Under the pieces are notes generated by a model that made no database searches, was not told the DNA's origin, and saw nothing but the letters and a program-made list of their open reading frames with translations. A stretch of 64,000 bases of DNA, from the NCBI GenBank assembly GCA_041670165.1, contig JBAXZR010000002.1, positions 38,111 to 102,110 on the forward strand. The letters run 5' to 3'. Origin of the DNA: JBAXZR01 sp041670165 (GTDB lineage Bacteria > Bacillota > Clostridia > Christensenellales > UBA1242). The translations under genes and the position numbers were made by a program. This document shows positions 16,745 through 25,288 of the stretch, piece after piece (the stretch's first letter is position 1; the number at the start of each line of letters is the position of its first letter).

Positions 16745-16778
16745 AAAGACATGTTGAAATAAATCAATATGTCTTTTT
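16745..16778. terminator. Terminator between convergent genes
   Basis: A 13-bp stem with one G-T pair (16745-16757 with 16764-16776), six-base loop and T run. The flanking A run means it may also serve the minus-strand RNHCP gene that ends at 16798. Confidence 0.8.
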
Positions 16779-16797
16779 GGTAATAAATTAAAAAAAA

Positions 16798-17112
16798 TTA
16801 TTTAGAATTGTTTTTAATTATTTGTAACATGGTTTCAACACTGTCATCTTTGGCAGATTTGTTCCTTTTTATTTCACCGCATTTTGTACATTTGAAAGTG
16901 ATTGTGTATCCACCTTTTTTGCACGGCTCAACTATAACTGCTTTCATAATTCCACTACAAGAATTTTCTCTATCACCTGGATTTATGTCAACATGTTTGC
17001 TTGCCAAGCAAAAGGGGCAATGATTTCGTGAAGAATATCCGAGCGGTGGTACAACTTTTTTGCAATTTTCACATATAAAACCAGAATCATTTTTTTTGAA
17101 CTGTTGTTGCAT
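16798..17112 (-). CDS. RNHCP domain protein
   Basis: A 104-residue zinc-binding protein of the RNHCP family, named after the motif SRNHCPFCL, which is seen at about residues 30-38. Further metal ligands are the pairs CENCKK (about 15-20) and CTKCGE (about 78-83). The N-terminal segment FICENCKKVVPPLGYSSRN is typical. The family is a small protein of unknown function, probably nucleic-acid binding. ATG 17112 is preferred over 17163 because of AAGGA upstream and the family start. It is monocistronic and convergent with the orphan gene. Confidence 0.85.
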   Translation of the reverse strand: MQQQFKKNDSGFICENCKKVVPPLGYSSRNHCPFCLASKHVDINPGDRENSCSGIMKAVIVEPCKKGGYTITFKCTKCGEIKRNKSAKDDSVETMLQIIKNNSK

Positions 17113-17281
17113 TTTCTTTTTTCCTTTATATAAAATTATATCACAAAAAAATTTGGGCAACAATGAAAAATTTATGTTGTGTGGAAATTTGGATTCTTTT
17201 TCAATTTGGGCGAAATAATATTTTTTTGATTATGATTAAACAAAAAGCTACATTCCATTACTTTATTTTTAATTGTTATAT

Positions 17282-17310
17282 TTGACATTTTGCACTATAA
17301 GAGCTAATCT
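17282..17310 (+). promoter_or_regulatory. Predicted promoter of yqeY
   Basis: TTGACA (17282-17287), 17 bases, TAATCT (17305-17310). The octamer TATAAGAG occurs twice across the -10 region (17296-17303 and 17311-17318), a possible repressor site. Confidence 0.5.
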
Positions 17311-17335
17311 TATAAGAGATAAAGGAGATTTTTAC

Positions 17336-17764
17336 ATGATTTTGGAAGAAATTAAAAAAGCCAATTTTGAGGCGTTAAAATCAAAAAATGAAAATGCTAG
17401 AGTGATTTTGGGTATGCTTGCTTCAAGAGCAAAAATGGCAGAGATTTCAAAAAGAGAAAAAAATGAACCTTTGACAGAAACAGACCTTGTTCAAATTTTG
17501 CAAAAGACGAGCAAGGAACTTTCTGAAGAAGCAGAGAACTATGCAAAAGCAAACAACAAAGATGAGCAAGCAAAAATTTTGCTTCAACAAAAAATTTGTG
17601 AAGGCTTTTTGCCAAAAATGATGACAGAACAAGAAATTTTTGCAATTATTTCAGCAATGGAAGACAAATCTGTTCCAACAGTTATGAAACGCTTCAAATC
17701 AGAATTTGCAGGCAAATGTGACATGAGATTGGTTCAAGAAGCTTTGAAAAAGGTTAATGCATGA
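17336..17764 (+). CDS. yqeY: GatB/YqeY domain protein
   Basis: A 142-residue helical protein of the GatB/YqeY family, similar to the tRNA-binding tail of the GatB amidotransferase subunit. It begins MILEEIKKANFEALKSKN and contains LLQQKICEGFLPKMMTEQEI and MKRFKSEFAGKCDMRLVQE, both typical. Its job is not established; tRNA-linked amidotransferase activity is only suggested by similarity. ATG 17336 has AAAGGAG upstream. It overlaps the phosphoesterase gene by four bases (ATGA), so the two form an operon. Confidence 0.9.
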   Translation: MILEEIKKANFEALKSKNENARVILGMLASRAKMAEISKREKNEPLTETDLVQILQKTSKELSEEAENYAKANNKDEQAKILLQQKICEGFLPKMMTEQEIFAIISAMEDKSVPTVMKRFKSEFAGKCDMRLVQEALKKVNA

Positions 17765-18456
17765 GTGTTTGGGCAATTAGTGATTTGCACCTTTCGCTAA
17801 ATTGCGAAAAGCCAATGAACATATTTGGTCAGGTGTGGGAAAACTATGTTGAAGAAATTCGTGATTCATGGCTGAAAAATGTTAAAGAAAATGACATTGT
17901 TCTTATTTCTGGTGATATAAGTTGGGCAATGAAACTTGAAGACGCAAAAAAAGATCTTGAATACTTTTCTGATATGCCCGGTAAAAAAATTATTTTGCGT
18001 GGCAATCATGATTATTGGTGGAAAAGTATTTCTGCTGTTAGATCCATTTTGCCACACAATTTTTTTGCAATTCAAAATGATGCCATTAAAATTGATGACA
18101 TTGTGTTTTTTGGAACAAGAGGTTGGACTGTAAGTGAAAGAGGGTCTTTGAAACCTGAAGATCAAAAGATTTTTGACCGTGAAACTATAAGGTTGACACT
18201 TGCAATTTCTGAAGCAAAAAAAATCATGACGGAAAATGATAAACTTGTTTGTCTTATGCATTATCCTCCTGTCAATTCCAAAAGGGAAGACAGTCCTTTT
18301 TCTGATTTGATTGAAAAAAGTGGTGCAAAAATTGTTGTTTATGGACATTTGCATGGAAATGACTGTAGAAGTGAAAAAATATTTGAAAAAAATGGTGTTA
18401 AATATTTTCTTACTAGTTGTGATTTGATAAAAAATAATCTCGTAAATATTTTGTAA
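17761..18456 (+). CDS. Calcineurin-like metallophosphoesterase
   Basis: A 231-residue cytoplasmic metallophosphoesterase. All five metal-site motifs are present in order: SDLHLS (about 7-12), GDISW (about 51-55), GNHDYWW (about 81-87), HYPP (about 167-170) and GHLHG (about 199-203). It belongs to the YmdB/YfcE-like broad superfamily, and the substrate cannot be deduced. The start ATG overlaps the yqeY stop by four bases, with AAAGG upstream within yqeY. Nothing is missing or truncated. Confidence 0.88.
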   Translation: MSVWAISDLHLSLNCEKPMNIFGQVWENYVEEIRDSWLKNVKENDIVLISGDISWAMKLEDAKKDLEYFSDMPGKKIILRGNHDYWWKSISAVRSILPHNFFAIQNDAIKIDDIVFFGTRGWTVSERGSLKPEDQKIFDRETIRLTLAISEAKKIMTENDKLVCLMHYPPVNSKREDSPFSDLIEKSGAKIVVYGHLHGNDCRSEKIFEKNGVKYFLTSCDLIKNNLVNIL

Positions 18457-18565
18457 AAATAACATATACTATATTTAGTTGCATTTTTTGTGTGCAATTA
18501 TATTATTATTTAATGTATTAAGCTTAAAAAAATGGAAAAATCTTAAAAAATGTGGCTAATTTTAT

Positions 18566-18594
18566 TTGTTAAGTTTAAAACTTTATGATAAAAT
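18566..18594 (+). promoter_or_regulatory. Predicted promoter of the CvpA-like gene
   Basis: TTGTTA (18566-18571), 17 bases, TAAAAT (18589-18594) with an extended TGA. Confidence 0.6.
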
Positions 18595-18605
18595 ATACTT
18601 AGAAA

Positions 18606-18635
18606 TTCAGAATACAAAAAATGGTTTATTCTGAG
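18606..18635 (+). promoter_or_regulatory. Leader hairpin abutting the Shine-Dalgarno sequence
   Basis: A stem of 8-9 bp (18606-18614 with 18627-18635) lies at the 5' end of the predicted mRNA and ends next to the SD AAGGAG (18636-18641). It could stabilise the transcript or tune translation; there is no T run, so it is not a terminator. Confidence 0.35.
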
Positions 18636-18649
18636 AAGGAGAATAAAAT

Positions 18650-21442
18650 ATGCCAGCAGGTATTGAAACATATCTACCTTGGATAATTAATGGTCTTTTT
18701 GTTCTAATTTTTTTATCAAGCATTTTGTTTGGTTTAAGAAGAGGAATATTTAAAGGCACACTAAGATTTTGCTTTGTTCTTGGAAGCTTCCTTGTCGCTT
18801 TTTTCTTCGCTGGAACAGTTTCACAAATGCTCATAGACTTTAATTTTTCATCAATTCCATTCATTCATAGTCTATCTCCAACTTTCACTTCAGTTTCAAA
18901 TTTGATTATGGGTGGTATTTCCCAAATCGAAGGTGTTTCTGAACTCATGACTTCAAGTCCAACTTTTGCTTCTCTTGTAAGTCAATTTCCTTTGCTTGTA
19001 ACTAACATTGTTGTGTTTTTGCTCATTTTCTACATCTTGAAATTTTTGACATGGTTCATCTATGCAATTGTTTCTTCAATTGTTGTAAAAAACAAGATGA
19101 GAAGAAGCAAGGAAATTCAAAAAGAACGAGAACTTGCTAATGGCATTGAAATCAATTATTACGATTCAAAAAAGCCAGAACGCACTGGAAGAGATAAGGG
19201 CATTGGTGCTCTTATTGGACTTGCACAAGGTTTTGTGCTTGCACTCGTATTCTTTTTGCCATTTAACGGAATTGTAAACACATATTTTGATGTTAAAGAA
19301 GCAATTAGTCCTTCTCAAGTTGTTCTTGCTGAAGAAACTTCTTCAGAAGAATCACAATTTGATTTAACTGATTATATTCCTCAAGAATTAGATGACTTGT
19401 TTACTGTTTACAGATCTAGTGCAGCATCACAAACTTTTGGTTTCTTAAAAGTAGACAGACTTGTGTTTGACTATGTAAGTTCAATTAAAGTAGGTAATGA
19501 AAGAATTGTTCTCGCTCATGAAATCAAGGCTATTGCTAACACGGTTGGCGACATTAATTATTTTATGAACCTTGATCTTGATAATATTGACTTGGAAACT
19601 TTTGATTTTACAAAACTTGAAGCAGTTGTTAGAAGCATTTTTGATTCAAAAGTTGTTTCAATGGTCGCTCCTGAACTCCTTGATGTTTATGGAAACAAGT
19701 TTGCTTCAGAAGCAGCAACTGGTGATTTTACAATGGATGAAGCAAAACTATTTATTCCAATTGCTCTTTCTCAAATCACATCAGACACACTTAAGTCAGA
19801 CATTTTGGCAATTATTAGCACACTCAAAGAAGTTCAAACAGCAGGAATTTTTGGTGCTATTAAACAAGAAAATGTTGCTACTGCAGTTCTTAATTGCTTA
19901 ACAACAACAAATGCAACAAGAATTTTCAATGCAATGCTCTCTTCTCAAACACTTAAACAAGCAATTGTGTTTGCTTTGAATGAAGCATATGAAGAAGCTA
20001 ATGGAGAATTTGAAATCACAATTACTGAGCTTAGTTATGACAATGTAAATTGGAGCAATGTTGCCTCATCAATTGGCTCATTTGTTGGCAATATTGCATC
20101 AAATAATCTTGTTAGGGACATGATTTCAGGTGTTATTGACACAGAAAATACTCAACCTGAAATGTTCTTAGACGGAACTTATAAGCTTAAAGATATTGGT
20201 AAAATTTTGGATATTGCAAAAGCTAATCCACTTTTTGCTGATGCTCTTAACAAAATTCTTATGTCATTTGAAAATGATCCTGAAGTTTCAAAATATTTAG
20301 ATGTTGCAACACTTGCTTCCTTAAATTATAGTTTTGAAACGGAATTTAATTTTATTGATCTCGCACTTGCTGACATTAATGCAATTAAAAATGTTGAAAA
20401 TGTAACTTTAATCAATCTTTTAATCAATGGCACAATAACTCCAGATGAAGCAATTGATTTATTAAATGCAAACATTATTTCAGTTAAATCAGCAATTAAT
20501 AATCTTTTATCAATTTCAATTTTCCAAAATTCAGCTGACAAACTTTTTACAGAACTTACAACACTTGTTGCAACAAAACTTAATGTTCAAGGATCTGTTA
20601 TTGATCTTACAAACATCAATTGGACAGATGAAAAAGCAGTTTTCACTGATGTTGTTGAAGATACTCTTTCAATCATTGATACAATAGGTATAACAGCATT
20701 TACAGGCGAAAGTATTGATATTGCAACAATTAACCAATACCTTCCAGAAATTGGTGCAATATTAGATATTATGACAAATAGCAAACTTCTTTCAGGAGTT
20801 TATACTGCATTAACAAATTATCTTAGTTCAAATGAACAAATTCAAAATTTTGTAAATACTTCAGCAATTAACGAAGCTGGATTTAGTTGGGAAACTGAAT
20901 TTACAGCAGTTAGTGAAGCACTTGATGTTCTTGTTGATAACAATCTTTTAGACAGTTTCTCAATTAGTAATATCAAAGATTCTCTTAAAACACTTAGTAC
21001 AGAAGATGTAAATACATTCATTGATGCAATTATCGATAGTAAGCTTCTTAGCGACATTGTTATTGATGCAATTAATGAAGTTATTCTTGCTATTAATCAA
21101 TCTGAAAGTTTAACTATTCCAACAATCTCTTCTGAAAATCTTGTTCTTTCAGAGCATAGAGCAGAAATTAAGAGTGTTCTTGATAGTATGCTTCCAATTA
21201 TTGATACAATTAGTGTTGACATTTCTATTGATACTATTGATGCAAATGCTTTTGGTGGAGCTCTTAATGCTCTTAGAGATAGCAATAATAATAATGGACT
21301 TTTCTCAGGTCTTTACAATGGTCTTATTGATTTTATGAAAGCAGATGCAACATACGGAGCAGAATTTACACAAATGTATGATGCTATCGTAGACAAAACT
21401 ACTATTAACTGGATTGATATAATCAATCAACTTAGAGCTTAA
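18650..21442 (+). CDS. CvpA-like membrane protein with long helical repeat domain
   Basis: The first about 210 residues resemble the CvpA (colicin V production) membrane family: helices at about 9-27, 34-56, 114-139 and 184-206, with the loop GLRRGIFKGTLR after the first. By the positive-inside rule both basic loops face the cytoplasm, so the long C-terminal part lies outside. Residues about 230-930 form a Leu/Ile/Asn/Asp-rich helical region built from divergent repeats of roughly 90-130 residues. Recurrent marks are an Asn/Ser-Trp box (VNWSN, INWTDE, FSWETE, INWID) and a helical hairpin such as ILDIMTNSKLLSGVYTAL or FIDAIIDSKLLSDIVIDA. Usual CvpA proteins are 160-250 residues, so 930 is exceptional. 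It is monocistronic; function unknown, perhaps a cell-surface or envelope-stress role. Confidence 0.75.
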   Translation: MPAGIETYLPWIINGLFVLIFLSSILFGLRRGIFKGTLRFCFVLGSFLVAFFFAGTVSQMLIDFNFSSIPFIHSLSPTFTSVSNLIMGGISQIEGVSELMTSSPTFASLVSQFPLLVTNIVVFLLIFYILKFLTWFIYAIVSSIVVKNKMRRSKEIQKERELANGIEINYYDSKKPERTGRDKGIGALIGLAQGFVLALVFFLPFNGIVNTYFDVKEAISPSQVVLAEETSSEESQFDLTDYIPQELDDLFTVYRSSAASQTFGFLKVDRLVFDYVSSIKVGNERIVLAHEIKAIANTVGDINYFMNLDLDNIDLETFDFTKLEAVVRSIFDSKVVSMVAPELLDVYGNKFASEAATGDFTMDEAKLFIPIALSQITSDTLKSDILAIISTLKEVQTAGIFGAIKQENVATAVLNCLTTTNATRIFNAMLSSQTLKQAIVFALNEAYEEANGEFEITITELSYDNVNWSNVASSIGSFVGNIASNNLVRDMISGVIDTENTQPEMFLDGTYKLKDIGKILDIAKANPLFADALNKILMSFENDPEVSKYLDVATLASLNYSFETEFNFIDLALADINAIKNVENVTLINLLINGTITPDEAIDLLNANIISVKSAINNLLSISIFQNSADKLFTELTTLVATKLNVQGSVIDLTNINWTDEKAVFTDVVEDTLSIIDTIGITAFTGESIDIATINQYLPEIGAILDIMTNSKLLSGVYTALTNYLSSNEQIQNFVNTSAINEAGFSWETEFTAVSEALDVLVDNNLLDSFSISNIKDSLKTLSTEDVNTFIDAIIDSKLLSDIVIDAINEVILAINQSESLTIPTISSENLVLSEHRAEIKSVLDSMLPIIDTISVDISIDTIDANAFGGALNALRDSNNNNGLFSGLYNGLIDFMKADATYGAEFTQMYDAIVDKTTINWIDIINQLRA

Positions 21443-21455
21443 TTAAATTAAAACT

Positions 21456-21482
21456 AAAAACGCCAAATCTTGGCGTTTTTTC
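21456..21482 (+). terminator. Intrinsic terminator of the CvpA-like gene
   Basis: A perfect 11-bp stem (21456-21466 with 21470-21480), three-base loop and T run. Confidence 0.9.
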
Positions 21483-21498
21483 ATAATTTTTTTTTGTC

Positions 21499-21600
21499 TA
21501 TAAAAATGTATAAAATGTATAAAATATAAAATATATAAAATATAAAAGTATTATAAAGTATATAAATAAGTATTATAAAAGATATAAAATAATTAAAATA
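21499..21600. repeat. Low-complexity TATAAAA-type array
   Basis: About 100 bases made of irregular copies of TATAAAA, TATAAAAT and TATTATAAA units. It contains no ORF. It is probably slippage-prone AT DNA upstream of rsmH; many accidental -10-like hexamers are present. Confidence 0.7.
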
Positions 21601-21703
21601 AAATTAGTAAGAATCAAATAATATATAGAATATTCTATAAACATAAAAGAAGATTAAAGTGCATATTTTTGGATTGCAGAAAATGACGAAAAAATGAATT
21701 ATA

Positions 21704-21732
21704 TTGATTTTTTTGTTAAAATGAAGTAATAT
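21704..21732 (+). promoter_or_regulatory. Predicted promoter of rsmH, leaderless type
   Basis: TTGATT (21704-21709), 17 bases, TAATAT (21727-21732). Transcription would start about 21739-21740, at the first ATG of rsmH. No Shine-Dalgarno sequence is present. Confidence 0.5.
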
Positions 21733-21739
21733 AAAATAT

Positions 21740-22678
21740 ATGAGTATGCAATTTGAACATGTTCCAATTATGGCAAAAGAAATTCTTGATTATCTTTCTC
21801 CAAAAGAAGGAGATGTTTTTCTTGATGGAACAATTGGTGGTGCAGGGCATTCAATTTTATTTGCAGAAAAAATTGGAAAGAATGGAAAACTGATTGGAAT
21901 TGATAAAGATGAAACTGCACTTGAAGTAAGTGGTGAAAGATTAGCTAAGTTTGAAAATGCTGTGCTTGTTCGTGATGATTTCAAAAACATCAAACAAATT
22001 TTAGCTGATTTAAAAATAAAAAAATTGAATGGAGCACTTTTGGATTTGGGTGTTTCTTCTTACCAATTAGACACAGCAGAAAGGGGCTTTTCCTTTAGAA
22101 ACGATGGTCCTCTTGACATGCGTATGGATAAAAGGCAAGAGTTTTCGGCATGGGAAGTTGTTAACACATTTACAAAAGAAAAGATTGCAAAAATAATTAA
22201 GGAGTATGGTGAAGAAGACTTTGCAAATCTAATTGCCTCCAGCATCGTTAAGCAAAGGGAAATTAGCCCAATAAATTCAACGATTGAACTTAAAAATGTT
22301 ATTGAAAATTGTTTGCCCAAAAAAATTGTTTATAAAAGTGGTGGGTGCAGTAAAAAGACATTTCAAGCTATTAGAATTTTTGTTAATGGAGAACTTGAGA
22401 GTCTTTCTGAAGCAATTCAAGTAATAATTGATTCACTTGAAAAAGGTGGAAGATTTGCAATTTTAACATTTCATTCTTTAGAAGATAGAATTGTAAAAAA
22501 TGTTTTTAAAGATAATTCAACAGGTTGTATTTGCCCGCCTAAAACTCCAATTTGTATTTGTGGTCACAAAGCCAAGATTAAACTTGTTAATAGAAAGCCT
22601 GATACTGCAGGAGAATTTGAAGTTCTTCAAAATTCAAGAAGCACATGTGCAAAATTAAGAGTTGTAGAAAAAATTTGA
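21740..22678 (+). CDS. rsmH: 16S rRNA (cytosine1402-N4)-methyltransferase RsmH (MraW)
   Basis: SAM-dependent methyltransferase acting on C1402 of 16S rRNA. The 312 residues begin MSMQFEHVPIMAKEILDYL and show the SAM motif DGTIGGAGHS (about 29-38), ALLDLGVSSYQLDTAERGFS (about 98-117), DMRMD, FQAIRIFVN and ILTFHSLEDRIVK (about 245-257). A second ATG at 21746 is equally possible as start. It opens a shortened division (dcw-like) cluster rsmH - FtsL-position gene - PBP; mraZ, normally just upstream, is absent here. Confidence 0.95.
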   Translation: MSMQFEHVPIMAKEILDYLSPKEGDVFLDGTIGGAGHSILFAEKIGKNGKLIGIDKDETALEVSGERLAKFENAVLVRDDFKNIKQILADLKIKKLNGALLDLGVSSYQLDTAERGFSFRNDGPLDMRMDKRQEFSAWEVVNTFTKEKIAKIIKEYGEEDFANLIASSIVKQREISPINSTIELKNVIENCLPKKIVYKSGGCSKKTFQAIRIFVNGELESLSEAIQVIIDSLEKGGRFAILTFHSLEDRIVKNVFKDNSTGCICPPKTPICICGHKAKIKLVNRKPDTAGEFEVLQNSRSTCAKLRVVEKI

Positions 22679-22706
22679 ATTTTTAACGGAAAAGGAGCAT
22701 ATGATT

Positions 22707-23378
22707 ATGACAGATGCAAAACGCATCCTTTTCGAAAGGACATCAGTAGAAGAAAAAGATACTGAAGAAGCAAAAGAAAAAATCAAAAAAAATATTTTTG
22801 AAGAAATGAAAAAATATTCTCCTGAACCAGAAGTTGTTGATAAGGAAATTGTTTTTACTGAGCTAGAAAAAACAAAAGAAAAAATTGTTGAACAAACTCA
22901 AGAAGCAACAGTAAATTTTGAAACACAAAAAGATGAACTAGATAAAAAACAAGACATTGTTTTGCCAGAGAAAGAATGTGAAAGTGATTTGGATATTAGT
23001 GAAGAATTTAAAAAAGATGCTGAAAATTTAGCAAAAACTGAAACAAAACCAAAAAAAAGTTTGCTCTTTAGAATCAAAATTATTACTGTTGCTTTCATTA
23101 TGATTACTTCGCTTCTTGGTGGAGTTTCAATTCATAATGCCATTGAAGCTAACAATCTTTCACAAGCTGTTGAAATTGCCAAAGAAAAAGATTTTCAAGT
23201 TAAACTAGAAAAAATAATAATCAAGCTTACAGGTGCTGACAATTCTCAAGAAAAGGTGGAAAGTGTTGTAACTTCTCAGCCTGTTCCTTTGGAAGATGTA
23301 ACTGAACTAAAAGCAGAATCCAATTTTTGGAGCAAAATCTGTGATGCAATTGTTAATTTTTTCGGAGGCGGTATTTGA
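22707..23378 (+). CDS. Single-pass membrane protein at the FtsL position of the division cluster
   Basis: About 223 residues, with an N-terminal cytoplasmic part of about 120 Glu/Lys-rich, probably coiled-coil residues, one hydrophobic helix (about 121-142, IITVAFIMITSLLGGVSI), and an extracytoplasmic tail of about 80 residues. It lies between rsmH and a SpoVD/FtsI-type PBP, where Firmicutes carry ftsL. Topology is FtsL-like (one helix, short outside part), but the cytoplasmic domain is far longer than usual and I see no clear leucine zipper outside. ATG 22707 has AGGAG nine bases away; ATG 22701 is possible. It overlaps the PBP gene by four bases (TTGA). FtsL function is inferred from position only. 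Confidence 0.6.
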   Translation: MTDAKRILFERTSVEEKDTEEAKEKIKKNIFEEMKKYSPEPEVVDKEIVFTELEKTKEKIVEQTQEATVNFETQKDELDKKQDIVLPEKECESDLDISEEFKKDAENLAKTETKPKKSLLFRIKIITVAFIMITSLLGGVSIHNAIEANNLSQAVEIAKEKDFQVKLEKIIIKLTGADNSQEKVESVVTSQPVPLEDVTELKAESNFWSKICDAIVNFFGGGI

Positions 23379-25288
23379 CCATAAAACTTTTTAATCTTAA
23401 AAAAACACAGAAGAGGTTGCTAGCAATGATTTTGCTAGCAATTTTTCTTTTTTGTATTGTAAGTGTAAAGATTTTTTTTGTTTCTGTTGTTGATGGAAGT
23501 GAGCTCCAATTAAGAGCAATTTCACAATGGACAAGAGGATTGCCACTTATTGCTGAAAGAGGAAAAATTTCTGATACAAATGGAAACACTTTGGCTGTTT
23601 CTTACACAACTTTTGATGTTTATGTGCGAGCAAAAGAAGTGGATAATCCTGCAGAAGTGGCATCATATTTGTCAACTATGCTTTCAGTTGATTATGATTT
23701 TGTTTATGAAAAAGCAATCAACAGAAATATTTCTGAAAGCAAAATTAAAAGTCAAATTTCAACTGAACTTGCTTCAAAAATTGGAGCAAAAAATTTTGAT
23801 GGGGTTTTTCTTTCAGAAAATAGCAAAAGATATTATCCATATGGTGATTTGTTAACTCAAGTTCTTGGTTTCACAACAATAGACAATATCGGTCAAGCAG
23901 GAATTGAAGCATATTTTCAAGATGAGCTTGAAGGACTAAATGGAAAGCTATTGGTTGAATCTGATTTGCAAGGAAAGGAACTGGACAACACACTTAGGTG
24001 GTATATGCCATCTGTTTCAGGCATGGATATTGAACTTACAATAGATACTCGCATTCAGCTTGCGGCTGAAAATGCCTTAGAAAATCTTATGGCAGAACAA
24101 AAACCTAAAAGTGCCACTGCAATTGTTATGAATCCCAAAAATGGAGAAATTTTGGCAATGGCAACAAGCCCAAGTTTTGATTTAAACAATCCTCCAAGAG
24201 ATAATGTTGAATATTTACTAAGTACAATGAAAAATCAAGCAATTGTTGATGTGTATGAACCCGGTTCAACTTTCAAAGTTCTCACAATGGCTTCTTCTCT
24301 TGAAGCTGGCACAGCAAAACTTACTGACACATTTTATGATCCCGGTTACAGAATTGTTGACGGAGAAAAAATTAAATGTTGGAAAACAAAAGGACATGGA
24401 CATCAATCATTGACTGATGGTTTGTGTAATTCTTGCAACTCTGTTTTTGTTGATTTGGCTCTTAGACTTGGAACAGAAAATTTTTATTCTTGGCTTAAGA
24501 AACTTGGAATTGGAAGCAAAACAGGAATTGAATTTTTGGGTGAAGCTTCTGGAATTATGATGGACGCAAATGTTGTAAAAAGAGTGGATCTTGCTCGTAT
24601 GGGCTTTGGTCAAGCAATTGCTGTTACACCAATTCAACTCGTAACTGCATTTGCAACAACAGTTAATGGTGGAAACAAACCTCAACCACATTTTGTTAAA
24701 TCAATGACATCAGCTTCTGGCAAAACGATAAATTTTGAAGAAAAGTATGCAACCACAAAAGTTTTAAGCAAAGAAACAAGCGATATCATAAATATGATGC
24801 TTGAAGAAACGGTTTCTAAAACAGGAAAATTAACCTTTATTCCCGGCTATGAAATTGGTGGAAAAACTGGTACAAGTCAAAAATATGAAAACGGAAAAAT
24901 TGTTCAAAAGTATGTTTCATCATTCATTGGAACTTATCCTGCATCAAAACCAGAATATGTGGTTTATGTTATGGCTGATGAACCTAGTAGTGGTCAGTAT
25001 TTTGGAAGTGTTGTTGCTTCTCCATATGCAAAACAAATTTTTCAAGGAATTTTTGAAGCAAAAAACTTTGCTCCAGTAAATGAAGAAGAAGACCTTAAAA
25101 AGGTTGAAAAAAACATTGAAATGCCAAATCTTGTTGGTAAAAGTTTGACTGAAGCTAGTAACATTCTTATCGGACTTAAATTGCTTTTTGAAATTGATGG
25201 TGAGGGTGGCATTGTTACTCATCAATTCATACCTGCAGGAACAATGCTTTTTGAAAATTACACGGTTGTGCTTCAATGTGGTGGTTAA
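23375..25288 (+). CDS. Class B penicillin-binding protein (SpoVD/FtsI type) with PASTA domain
   Basis: Peptidoglycan transpeptidase anchored by one N-terminal helix (about 14-36). The 637 residues hold a PBP dimerisation domain (about 50-210, ISDTNGNTLAVSY near its start) and the transpeptidase domain with the three active-site motifs: STFK (about 298-301), SCN (about 353-355) and KTG in GGKTGTSQ (about 496-498). A single PASTA domain follows (about 583-637, MPNLVGKSLTEASNILIGLK). Start TTG 23375 has GGAGG six bases upstream. One PASTA repeat fits SpoVD or FtsI; with the FtsL-like gene before it a division or spore-cortex role is expected. The stop codon overlaps that of dinB on the other strand. 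Confidence 0.92.
   Translation: MTIKLFNLKKTQKRLLAMILLAIFLFCIVSVKIFFVSVVDGSELQLRAISQWTRGLPLIAERGKISDTNGNTLAVSYTTFDVYVRAKEVDNPAEVASYLSTMLSVDYDFVYEKAINRNISESKIKSQISTELASKIGAKNFDGVFLSENSKRYYPYGDLLTQVLGFTTIDNIGQAGIEAYFQDELEGLNGKLLVESDLQGKELDNTLRWYMPSVSGMDIELTIDTRIQLAAENALENLMAEQKPKSATAIVMNPKNGEILAMATSPSFDLNNPPRDNVEYLLSTMKNQAIVDVYEPGSTFKVLTMASSLEAGTAKLTDTFYDPGYRIVDGEKIKCWKTKGHGHQSLTDGLCNSCNSVFVDLALRLGTENFYSWLKKLGIGSKTGIEFLGEASGIMMDANVVKRVDLARMGFGQAIAVTPIQLVTAFATTVNGGNKPQPHFVKSMTSASGKTINFEEKYATTKVLSKETSDIINMMLEETVSKTGKLTFIPGYEIGGKTGTSQKYENGKIVQKYVSSFIGTYPASKPEYVVYVMADEPSSGQYFGSVVASPYAKQIFQGIFEAKNFAPVNEEEDLKKVEKNIEMPNLVGKSLTEASNILIGLKLLFEIDGEGGIVTHQFIPAGTMLFENYTVVLQCGG

Noticed and set aside
18488..18504. 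TTGCA ... TGCAA hairpin after the phosphoesterase gene
   Set aside because: A five-base-pair stem without a T run; not a supported terminator.
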